Assembly: GCA_016786925.1 (NCBI GenBank)
Contig: JAEUTU010000038.1
Location: 1 to 63,766 of the forward strand
From: Bacteroidia bacterium
GTDB taxonomy: Bacteria > Bacteroidota > Bacteroidia > 2-12-FULL-35-15
Direction: 5' to 3'
DNA: 63,766 bases
Below the pieces are notes generated by a model. That model did not search any database. It saw nothing but the letters and a program-made list of their open reading frames with translations, and was not told the origin of the DNA. The position numbers and the translations under genes are program-made. Shown here in pieces: positions 28,766 to 35,543 of the stretch. Within the stretch, counting starts at the first letter, position 1. Each line of letters starts with the position of its first letter.

Positions 28766-29446
28766 ATGAATTATTTTTTAAATAAAGGCGAAAATGCCTC
28801 AAATTCTTGTAATATAAATTTAGTTGCTCAAAGTGACAAAATTTATATTGTAGATAATCACCTTGTTGCATTCTGGTGTTGGCTACAATTACCATCCAAG
28901 CTAGAATATGAATTAATCCACATAGATAGACACTATGACTTAGTTCCATATAATGAAGTATACGACTCTGGTATCCATAATTTTAATTGGGAAAACTCAA
29001 TGCCAGAAGACCTTACATCATTGAAAACGGTTGTAAATGGATTTGAATATCAAATTATTCGCTGGGACAATTGCATAAACCTATTCAAAGAAATTCATCC
29101 GAACTTCTTTCGAAAAACAAAATTTATTACTCAAAAGAATGGAACTTTTAATTACAACGGTGAGTACGAAGAAAAAGAAATTCATGAAATCGTAGGATGG
29201 TGCATTGATAAAACAAAAAACGTTATTCTTAATTTAGATATTGATTATTTTTTTACAAACATTGGCGATTCAACAATTCAAAAATACACAGATTCGTACA
29301 TTGATCATGTTGCAGAGTGGGTTTATGAAGAATATAATAATTTTACTCAAATAATATTTTGTCTAAGCCCGGAATGCAGTATTTCGTGGGAAGAAGCAAA
29401 AAGAATTACTAATATCTTTTTGACCAAATTTGATTTAAAAATTTAA
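28766..29446 (+). CDS. UPF0489 family protein (peptide arginase-like)
   Basis: A 226-aa soluble protein with the ureohydrolase-style metal motifs of the UPF0489 family: VDNH (residues 29-32), HIDRHYD (52-58) and LDIDYFF (157-163). These stand for the arginase GGDH, DAHxD and DxD sites that hold two Mn2+ ions. A member of this family, OspR, converts peptidyl arginine to ornithine during RiPP maturation. I infer a hydrolase acting on a guanidino or related group, but no RiPP precursor is obvious nearby. It has no signal peptide. It is the third gene of the accessory patch. Confidence 0.78.
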   Translation: MNYFLNKGENASNSCNINLVAQSDKIYIVDNHLVAFWCWLQLPSKLEYELIHIDRHYDLVPYNEVYDSGIHNFNWENSMPEDLTSLKTVVNGFEYQIIRWDNCINLFKEIHPNFFRKTKFITQKNGTFNYNGEYEEKEIHEIVGWCIDKTKNVILNLDIDYFFTNIGDSTIQKYTDSYIDHVAEWVYEEYNNFTQIIFCLSPECSISWEEAKRITNIFLTKFDLKI

Positions 29447-29504
29447 ATGTTGTGTCTCAACATTAGCTTAGCTTTTTGTCTTTCCCCATTCCCTCAAAAT
29501 TCCT

Positions 29505-29512
29505 TATCTTTG
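29505..29512 (+). promoter_or_regulatory. Candidate -7 element
   Basis: TATCTTTG fits TAnnTTTG and is followed by a 7-nt gap to the ATG at 29520. A TTTG lies 26 nt upstream, slightly beyond the usual -33 spacing. Confidence 0.45.
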
Positions 29513-29519
29513 CAAAGCA

Positions 29520-29903
29520 ATGATGTTGAAAAAACACATACTCACATTTTTACTTTCGCTGTTTATTCTGTTTTCGGGATATGGCAAAGGAAATGCTGTG
29601 CATACCCATCAAAGCAAACAAAAACAAACGGAAGCTATTGGTGGTACCATCTCTGAACATCCCGGTCCGGATGCAGAACAACGTGTTATCAGTTCCGAAG
29701 GCATTTTACGCAATGGCATCCGCAATAGTGAGAACGAACATCAAACAAATCCAACGCATACCCATAATAAAGCGCAGTCAAACACTTATAGTGTTCATTT
29801 AAACTCCTGTTCCAATTCCCAATTGCTGGCGTACAGCCATCGTCAACTGGCCCATCTGGAGGCCACAGCACATTACATTACTTTCCGTCAGTTATTGATC
29901 TGA
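29520..29903 (+). CDS. Small secreted protein of unknown function
   Basis: A 127-aa polar protein with an N-terminal signal peptide (LKKHILTFLLSLFILFSGYG). The mature part is rich in His, Asn, Gln and Ser, with HTH motifs (VHTHQS, PTHTHNK) and two cysteine-free halves around SCSNSQ. No domain is recognised. The promoter-like TATCTTTG just upstream supports expression. The second Met (29523) is an equally good start. The composition suggests a metal-binding or structural extracytoplasmic role, which is only a guess. Confidence 0.55.
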   Translation: MMLKKHILTFLLSLFILFSGYGKGNAVHTHQSKQKQTEAIGGTISEHPGPDAEQRVISSEGILRNGIRNSENEHQTNPTHTHNKAQSNTYSVHLNSCSNSQLLAYSHRQLAHLEATAHYITFRQLLI

Positions 29904-29928
29904 TCCCTTTTGTTTTATTCTATTTCCA

Positions 29929-29980
29929 CATTCGTTCATGAACGGATGCTGAGTCCTTATTTTATCTTCTTCGGGAAGAT
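29929..29980 (+). other. Tandem dyad elements upstream of a small ORF
   Basis: The near-perfect palindrome CATTCGTTCA|TGAACGGATG (29929-29948) is followed by the hairpin ATCTTC-TTCGG-GAAGAT (29964-29980). Both lie between the secreted protein gene and the 39-codon ORF. No T-run follows either one. Confidence 0.4.
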
Positions 29981-30007
29981 CATTATTCATTACAAAAAAC
30001 AAAACAA

Positions 30008-30127
30008 ATGGAAAATAACAATGATCAAAAAGGCGGATCCAACTTCATGCAAGGTTGGGGACTCATTATTACGATGGTAGCAGGTGTTACCGGTGTATTG
30101 GTATTAGTGAAACTCCTAGTGGGGTAG
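30008..30127 (+). CDS. 39-aa single-TM small protein
   Basis: A short ORF coding for a polar head (MENNNDQKGGSNFMQGWG) and one TM helix (about residues 18-37, IITMVAGVTGVLVLVKLLVG at the end). The start is an ATG in an A-rich context typical of Bacteroidota ribosome sites. The ORF is flanked by hairpins upstream and a terminator about 95 bp downstream. The amphipathic Asn/Gly-rich head plus hydrophobic tail looks like a genuine small membrane protein; the function is unknown. Confidence 0.5.
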   Translation: MENNNDQKGGSNFMQGWGLIITMVAGVTGVLVLVKLLVG

Positions 30128-30221
30128 GAGTTATTTATGTGCTTGCTTTGTCCGGCATGTTTGTGGTTAAGTGTTTGACCGGATGAAGCAAGCCTTAAAT
30201 ATTTTTCTGCTTCAATAGCAC

Positions 30222-30253
30222 AAAAAAGCACAGCGTTTTGCTGTGCTTTTTTT
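30222..30253. terminator. Bidirectional intrinsic terminator
   Basis: An AAAAGCACAGC / GCTGTGCTTTT stem with a GTTTT loop is flanked by A and T runs. It ends the small-ORF transcript on the plus strand and the helicase on the minus strand. Confidence 0.85.
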
Positions 30254-30266
30254 ATTGAATGAATTT

Positions 30267-31493
30267 TTATTTCCCTTGTGGTTTCGGTTTTCTATGAAAA
30301 GGTTTCTTTCCTTTTACAAAAGGTTTTTTCACTTTCACTTCAGGTGCATAAGCCGGTCCCGGCTGAAAGCCTTCGGGCAAAGGAAGTTTTTTAACTTCAG
30401 CGCCTATCAACGTTTCTATCTGTAAGAATTTTTGTTGGTCAAATTCATTGATGAATGTTAATGCTACACCGGTGGATGCAGCACGTGCCGTTCGTCCAAT
30501 GCGGTGAATATAATCAGCTGCATCGCCCGGAACATCATAATTGATCACCAATCCAATATCTTCAATATCAATTCCACGCGAAAGAATATCCGTAGCAACT
30601 AATATTTGTAATTGTTTGCTTTTGAACTTCAACAACACATCTTCACGCTCGCCTTGCTCCAGATCAGAGTGAATGGCTTTGGCTTTTAATCCTGCTTTTT
30701 GCAGATCGCGCTCCAGTTCTTTTACTTTTTGTTTGGTGGAAAGGAAAATGATCACGCTGCTCAACTCCTGCTCTTTTCCTGACAATAAGGATTTGATCAA
30801 ATTGTTCTTTTGTGTGTCGTACACCAGGTAAGCACCTTGTACCACACCTTCGGCCGGCTTCGACAAAGAGATGGTGATCTGCTCGGGATTGTTCAACAAC
30901 TTGGTAGCCAGCGTACGGATCTTTGGTGCCATGGTAGCTGAGAACATCAAGGTTTGTCTGTTCTTTGGTAAATAGGTGGTGATCTTTAAAATATCATCCA
31001 CAAAACCCATATCCAACATACGGTCGGCCTCATCCAAAATTAAATGTTGCAGACTATCCAGCTTCACATAACCCATGTTTAAATGCGCCATCAAGCGGCC
31101 GGGTGTAGCAATGATCACATTGGCACCTTGTGTTAAGGCGCGTTTTTCTGTTTCAAACATACTTCCATCATTCCCGCCATAAATGGCTAAAGAGCTTACG
31201 GAAGTAAAATAAGAGAACCCCTGTAATGCCTGATCGATCTGTAATGCCAACTCACGTGTAGGAACAATGATCAATGTATTGGTCGATTCCGTTGGATGTG
31301 CTGTTAGCTTATTCAATATCGGCAAAAGGAAAGCGGCTGTTTTTCCGGTTCCTGTTTGTGCGCAACCGATCAGATCTTTATTGCTTAATATAATAGGAAT
31401 AGCTTGCTGTTGAATGGGTGTCGGGTTTTCAAAACCCATAGAGTCGAGTCCTTCTTGAAGAGCGGACTCAAAGTTAAAATCAGTAAATTTCAA
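30267..31493 (-). CDS. DEAD-box RNA helicase (RhlE-like)
   Basis: A 408-aa ATP-dependent RNA helicase with all core motifs: Q motif (GFENPTPIQQQAIP), motif I AQTGTGKTAAF, PTRELALQ, DEAD (LILDEADRMLDMGF), SAT (MFSATMAP) and the C-terminal RGID and HRIGRTARA. A basic, Pro/Lys-rich tail (KPFVKGKKPFHRKPKPQGK) follows the helicase core, as in RhlE-type proteins that act in ribosome assembly and cold adaptation. It is monocistronic with its own terminator. Confidence 0.95.
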   Translation of the reverse strand: MKFTDFNFESALQEGLDSMGFENPTPIQQQAIPIILSNKDLIGCAQTGTGKTAAFLLPILNKLTAHPTESTNTLIIVPTRELALQIDQALQGFSYFTSVSSLAIYGGNDGSMFETEKRALTQGANVIIATPGRLMAHLNMGYVKLDSLQHLILDEADRMLDMGFVDDILKITTYLPKNRQTLMFSATMAPKIRTLATKLLNNPEQITISLSKPAEGVVQGAYLVYDTQKNNLIKSLLSGKEQELSSVIIFLSTKQKVKELERDLQKAGLKAKAIHSDLEQGEREDVLLKFKSKQLQILVATDILSRGIDIEDIGLVINYDVPGDAADYIHRIGRTARAASTGVALTFINEFDQQKFLQIETLIGAEVKKLPLPEGFQPGPAYAPEVKVKKPFVKGKKPFHRKPKPQGK

Positions 31494-31619
31494 TTGTACT
31501 TAAATTATTTGTTTTCACGAATATACGCACAATTTTCTATTAACCTTAAGTTTACATGACGTAACATATCCTTCATATAAGTTTAATTTTCCCATTACCT
31601 CTTTTTTCTCTGTCTGTCC

Positions 31620-31627
31620 TACTTTTG
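31620..31627 (+). promoter_or_regulatory. Candidate -7 element
   Basis: TACTTTTG (TAnnTTTG) lies 18 nt before the ATG at 31646. A -33 TTG is not evident. Confidence 0.45.
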
Positions 31628-31645
31628 TGTCGTAATCATTAAGAA

Positions 31646-31975
31646 ATGAAGAAGCTAATTTTAAGTATCTGTTTGATCGTTCTAAGCAATATGTTGTTTG
31701 CCGGAAATGGTAATAGCGATGCGGAAAAGAACAGTACAAAACTGATCTCAGGAAAAGTGATCGACAAAAGCAGCGGTGAAGAAATTGCCGGTGCAGCGAT
31801 CAAGATCGGTGATCAGGTTTTCTATAGCGATCTGAATGGTAATTTTAGTGCAAATGTTACGGTTACTAAAACAGAGGCAGAAGCAGCAGTAAGCTTTATA
31901 TCTTACCAGGAAGCAAAAGTGAACATCAACCCTTTTTCCTATTCTCCACTGGTTATTGAACTGGTGCAACAATAA
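31646..31975 (+). CDS. Small secreted protein with CarboxypepD_reg-like domain
   Basis: A 109-aa protein with a signal peptide (KKLILSICLIVLSNMLFAG). One carboxypeptidase-regulatory-like (transthyretin-type) beta-sandwich follows: ISGKVIDKSSGEEIAGAAIKI ... YSDLNGNFSANV. This domain normally sits at the N-terminus of TonB-dependent receptors; here it stands alone. It probably occupies the periplasm. It is ended by a strong terminator and is monocistronic. The function of solitary versions is not established. Confidence 0.8.
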   Translation: MKKLILSICLIVLSNMLFAGNGNSDAEKNSTKLISGKVIDKSSGEEIAGAAIKIGDQVFYSDLNGNFSANVTVTKTEAEAAVSFISYQEAKVNINPFSYSPLVIELVQQ

Positions 31976-32002
31976 ACCCCATAGTTTAGTCAATTAACAC
32001 AA

Positions 32003-32035
32003 AACCCTGAAAACAAGTCGTTTCAGGGTTTTTTT
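32003..32035 (+). terminator. Intrinsic terminator
   Basis: A 10-bp stem AACCCTGAAA / TTTCAGGGTT with an 8-nt loop is followed by a T-run. Confidence 0.9.
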
Positions 32036-32142
32036 ATGTCTTTTTGCTCCCACTTTACACCCCGCTGTATGTTAATTTTACATTAACTTAACATTAGAAA
32101 ATATTTATGGGGGTGTAATAAAAATATCAAGGATCTGTGTTT

Positions 32143-32150
32143 TAACTTTG
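32143..32150 (+). promoter_or_regulatory. Candidate -7 element
   Basis: TAACTTTG (TAnnTTTG) lies 34 nt before the ATG at 32185. No -33 TTG is seen at normal spacing. Confidence 0.4.
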
Positions 32151-32184
32151 GATAAAATTTCATACTCATCTAAATTTTATCGCT

Positions 32185-32586
32185 ATGAAAAAACTGATCG
32201 TATTTGTTGTTGCATCTTGCTTAAGCATCATCACAACACAGGCACAAGACTTAAGTCAAACCATCTCATCACAAGAAATTGCGAAGAGTACTGAGATAAA
32301 GGATGGAGCAGTTACCTATTATTATGCGAATGGCAATGTAATGGAAAAGGGTGCATTTTTGAATGGCGAAAAAACAGGTGAATGGATCCGCTGGAGCGAA
32401 GAGGGTAAAAAAATTGCTCAGGCATTTTACAAAGAAGGAAAAAAAGATGGTCTATGGATCGTTTGGGATGCTAACGGAACAAAACGTTACGAAATGAACT
32501 ATGCCATGGGGCAAAAAGTGGGGAAATGGATGATGTGGGATGAGCAGGGAAATTTGATCAGCGAGAAGGATTATAGCGCTATTTAA
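32185..32586 (+). CDS. Secreted MORN/YwqK-like repeat protein
   Basis: A 133-aa protein with a signal peptide (KLIVFVVASCLSIITTQA). About four YwqK/MORN-type repeats follow, with the pattern YYYANGNVMEKGAFLNGEKTG, then IRWSEEGKKIAQAFYKEGKKDG and similar. Database entries often call such proteins 'toxin-antitoxin system YwqK family antitoxin', but nothing here supports a toxin partner. A periplasmic or surface structural role is more plausible. It is monocistronic, with its own terminator. Confidence 0.8.
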   Translation: MKKLIVFVVASCLSIITTQAQDLSQTISSQEIAKSTEIKDGAVTYYYANGNVMEKGAFLNGEKTGEWIRWSEEGKKIAQAFYKEGKKDGLWIVWDANGTKRYEMNYAMGQKVGKWMMWDEQGNLISEKDYSAI

Positions 32587-32604
32587 GACTAATTTATACC
32601 ATGA

Positions 32605-32634
32605 AAAGGCTAGCCTGTCGGTTAGCCTTTTTTT
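32605..32634 (+). terminator. Intrinsic terminator
   Basis: An AAGGCTAgCC / GGtTAGCCTT stem with a TGTC loop is followed by a T-run. Confidence 0.85.
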
Positions 32635-32668
32635 ATTCCTATAAATACACTTATATTCGTGTGGATAT

Positions 32669-33241
32669 ATGTTTAAACTGATCTATACATTACTCGGCTG
32701 GAAAGTGTCACACTTTCTTCCCGATCATATAAAAAAGTGTGTTATTGTAGTCGCTCCACATACCAGCAACTGGGATTTTATTTTCGGAATGGGTGCTGTA
32801 GCGGTAATGAAACTTAATCAAAAGTTTGTGATCAAAAAGGAATGGATGAAATTTCCATTCAATCTATTGATGAAGCCGCTGGGCGCATTGCCGATCGACC
32901 GGGAAAAACACCGTATGGAAGGCTCTACCAAAAGTAGCACGGTAGAAGCCATGGCCGACCTTTTTAAGGAGCATGAAGAATTGCGCCTGGTGATCACACC
33001 CGAAGGAACACGCTCCCGTGTTGAAAAATGGAAAACCGGATTTTATTATGTTGCATTAAAAGCCAATGTGCCTATTGCACTGGCATTCATCAATTATGGC
33101 AACAAGACCTGCGGAGTGGATAAGATCATTTACCCGAGTGGCGATTTCAAAAAAGACATGAAAGAGATTATGGATTTTTATAAAGATAAACAAGGCAAAA
33201 ATCAGCATAACTTCAGTTTAGACACTGAGTTAAGTAAATAA
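32669..33241 (+). CDS. 1-acyl-sn-glycerol-3-phosphate acyltransferase family protein
   Basis: A 190-aa membrane-associated acyltransferase of the PlsC superfamily. The catalytic HX4D is APHTSNWDF (about residues 30-38), and the substrate-phosphate motif is TPEGTRSRVEKWKTGFYYVA (about 112-131). It is shorter than classical PlsC and lacks a strong N-terminal TM helix, which is common for the Bacteroidota subgroup. It would acylate lysophosphatidate or a related lipid. It lies 19 bp upstream of the thioredoxin-like gene, likely in the same transcript. Confidence 0.87.
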   Translation: MFKLIYTLLGWKVSHFLPDHIKKCVIVVAPHTSNWDFIFGMGAVAVMKLNQKFVIKKEWMKFPFNLLMKPLGALPIDREKHRMEGSTKSSTVEAMADLFKEHEELRLVITPEGTRSRVEKWKTGFYYVALKANVPIALAFINYGNKTCGVDKIIYPSGDFKKDMKEIMDFYKDKQGKNQHNFSLDTELSK

Positions 33242-33260
33242 AATAATTTCAAAAAGTACT

Positions 33261-34442
33261 ATGAAAAAAACATCCATTCTTATCATTGCATTTGTACTGA
33301 ACACAATGTTCTCATTTGCACAAAACAGAACCATTACTTTCAATCATGGTACTTTTTCCGAGATCCTGGCACAAGCAAAGAAAGAGAACAAATTGATCTT
33401 TATCGATTGTTATACCGTTTGGTGCGGCCCGTGTAAGTGGATGGCAAAAAACACATTTACCAATGATACCGTTGCTGATTTTTACAACAGCAATTTCATC
33501 AATGCAAAGATCGATATGGAAAAGGGTGAAGGCATTGAGATCGCTAAAAAATATGAGATCAATGCTTATCCAACCTTGTTGTATATCAACGGTGATGGTG
33601 TTCAGGTACACCGAATCTGCGGAGCTGCTCCTGCCAAAGAATTTGTTGAAATGGGAAAGGATGCGCTTTCATCTGACAAACAAATGATCGCATTCGCTAA
33701 AAAGTTTAATGATGGAAAAACAAGTGCTGCGATTGCTAAAACCTATTTCGGAATGTTATCCAACGCTTGTCAATCCTTCAGCAAAGAAAGCAACAAGTAT
33801 TTTGAGAACGTTAAAAAAGAGGAGTTGTACAACCGTGCGAACTGGGAGATCATTTATAGTTTTGTAAACGACTATAACTCAAACACATTTCAAACACTCG
33901 AAAAAGAAAGAGAAGCCTTTGCCAAACTTTACACCAAAGACTCTGTAGATGCAAAGATCATGGATGTGTATTTGAATGGTATGTACAACAACATGGGCAA
34001 AAGCAACATCAAAACATACGATGAGTTCAAAGCCAAATTGCGCAATTTGAACATCAAAAGTGCGGACAAAGAGATCTTAAAAGCCGATATTCAAAACGAT
34101 CAACGTCAGCAAAACTGGGAATCATACAGCAACAATGCGGTGTTGTATATCGAACAATATAATGTGAACGATGCCTATGAATTAAACAGCTTTGCCTGGA
34201 CATTTTATGAAATGGTCGACAAAAAAGAAAAGCTGGAAAAAGCTGCAAGCTGGGCAAAGAATGCTGTTGAAGCAGATAATAATTATGCTTATAACGACAC
34301 ACATGCAGCTGTTCTGTTCAAATTAGGCAAAAAAGCAGAAGCACAAGCTGCTGCTGAAAAAGCAATTGAATTGGCTAAAAAAGAGGGAACGGATGCCAGT
34401 GCAACCCTTGAATTATTAGAAAAAATTAAGGCTTTAAAATAA
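33261..34442 (+). CDS. Periplasmic thioredoxin-like protein with helical C-terminal half
   Basis: A 393-aa protein with a signal peptide (SILIIAFVLNTMFSFAQN). A thioredoxin domain (about residues 25-140) has the redox motif WCGPCKWM and the cis-proline loop NAYPTLLYINGDG. The remaining approximately 240 residues are alpha-helical and end in a TPR-like segment (LEKAASWAKNAVEADNNYAY). It probably acts as a periplasmic disulfide oxidoreductase attached to a protein-interaction module. It follows the acyltransferase closely. Confidence 0.85.
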   Translation: MKKTSILIIAFVLNTMFSFAQNRTITFNHGTFSEILAQAKKENKLIFIDCYTVWCGPCKWMAKNTFTNDTVADFYNSNFINAKIDMEKGEGIEIAKKYEINAYPTLLYINGDGVQVHRICGAAPAKEFVEMGKDALSSDKQMIAFAKKFNDGKTSAAIAKTYFGMLSNACQSFSKESNKYFENVKKEELYNRANWEIIYSFVNDYNSNTFQTLEKEREAFAKLYTKDSVDAKIMDVYLNGMYNNMGKSNIKTYDEFKAKLRNLNIKSADKEILKADIQNDQRQQNWESYSNNAVLYIEQYNVNDAYELNSFAWTFYEMVDKKEKLEKAASWAKNAVEADNNYAYNDTHAAVLFKLGKKAEAQAAAEKAIELAKKEGTDASATLELLEKIKALK

Positions 34443-34511
34443 CATACAAGCAGCATTGGTGTCTAAAGCTTTTTGTTTTGTCGTTAAATAATCGGAACTT
34501 GTCCAAAATTG

Positions 34512-34542
34512 TTGATAAATACAAGCAGGGGCAATACCTTTA
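34512..34542 (+). promoter_or_regulatory. Candidate promoter of the secreted-unknown/propeller pair
   Basis: TTG (34512-34514), a 20-nt spacer and TACCTTTA (34535-34542) are close to the Bacteroidetes consensus; the last -7 base is A instead of G. Confidence 0.45.
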
Positions 34543-34548
34543 TCGTAT

Positions 34549-35532
34549 ATGAAAAAAAGAATAGTTTATTCTCTGTTTTTCTTCTTGTTAAGTTATTCTT
34601 CGTTTTCACAACAGATCCCTGCTGTAGAAGAAAACATTCCCTATTTAGTTACATTTGGAAAATCGGCAGATAAGTCCTGGGGAGACGATGACTTCTCCCA
34701 AACCTTCTTTTTTGTGATCCCAAAATTTCAGGTAAAACCTTTTTACATCCGTATCTATGATCCGGAAACCAGCGGCACCAATGATGAAAAAAAATCGGAT
34801 TACAATACCAAAACTAAATTTACAGTATACGGTGGGAAAAGTTGTTTCACAGCAAAAGATGTCCGAAATAATAATCCAATAGGCAATTACAAAAGCGGAA
34901 ATTTGATCTATACCAAAAGCTTTGGCGGAGAAGACATTTACGATGAAGAATGGTACACCTTTGGCCCATTCAACCCTACAGAAGGTGAATGGGTTCCTCA
35001 GCAGAATGGATATATCTTCAAGATCATTTGCGAAGGAATATCGGGAGATGATGGTAATTTGTACCGATATTTCTTGAGTGCATCTCCAATTGAAAATAAA
35101 CCTATTGAAGGAGGAAATGCATTTACATTTGAATATACCTTCCGTCTATCCGACAATCAAAGCAACATTGCGCACATCTACCCTTTTATTGAAGAGAATG
35201 TTGTATCGATCAGTGTTTCTAATTTCGACTTTGATAGCGATGGAAATGTGAATATTATTTCGATGGTCAAAAAAGGTGAACTCAGCACTTCTTCCGGTGA
35301 TAATGTTTGGGCTACAAGTCAGCATAAAGTTGTTGAAAAAGAAAAGAAAACAACATTAGACGTGCAGTTCATCAAGAATAAAAAAATGCTGATAAAGAAC
35401 AACAATGTTTCACTTTATGTATTGAATCAGTATGGGAATGCATTGCCGATCTTTACGGTTCCTATTGGTGGAACGCCCGGCAACAATTACAAGATCCAGT
35501 TCGATCAGAAAAAGAAAACAACAACCTATTAA
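34549..35532 (+). CDS. Secreted protein of unknown function paired with a sensor-phosphatase
   Basis: A 327-aa protein with a signal peptide (RIVYSLFFFLLSYSSFSQ). The mature part is acidic and beta-rich, with no recognised domain, lipobox or type IX C-terminal signal. Its stop is 11 bp before the start of a propeller-type sensor phosphatase on the same strand, so the two are almost certainly cotranscribed. A periplasmic ligand, co-receptor or modulator for that sensor is the simplest inference. A short loop FDFDSDGNVN resembles a calcium-binding turn. Confidence 0.7.
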   Translation: MKKRIVYSLFFFLLSYSSFSQQIPAVEENIPYLVTFGKSADKSWGDDDFSQTFFFVIPKFQVKPFYIRIYDPETSGTNDEKKSDYNTKTKFTVYGGKSCFTAKDVRNNNPIGNYKSGNLIYTKSFGGEDIYDEEWYTFGPFNPTEGEWVPQQNGYIFKIICEGISGDDGNLYRYFLSASPIENKPIEGGNAFTFEYTFRLSDNQSNIAHIYPFIEENVVSISVSNFDFDSDGNVNIISMVKKGELSTSSGDNVWATSQHKVVEKEKKTTLDVQFIKNKKMLIKNNNVSLYVLNQYGNALPIFTVPIGGTPGNNYKIQFDQKKKTTTY

Positions 35533-35543
35533 TTCTTCATTGA

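Noticed and set aside
28704..28949. Minus-strand ORF opposite the UPF0489 start
   Set aside because: It is antisense to a gene with clear family motifs and has no domain.
27474..29446. Complete CBASS or other named anti-phage system
   Set aside because: No CD-NTase, HORMA, TRIP13 or nuclease partner is encoded; only the Cap15-like layout of one protein is suggestive.
29447..29656. Open frame of 69 codons just after the UPF0489 stop
   Set aside because: It overlaps the better supported signal-peptide gene at 29520 in another frame and covers its promoter-like element.
32185..32586. Antitoxin of a toxin-antitoxin pair (YwqK label)
   Set aside because: The protein has a signal peptide and MORN-type repeats, and there is no toxin-like neighbour.
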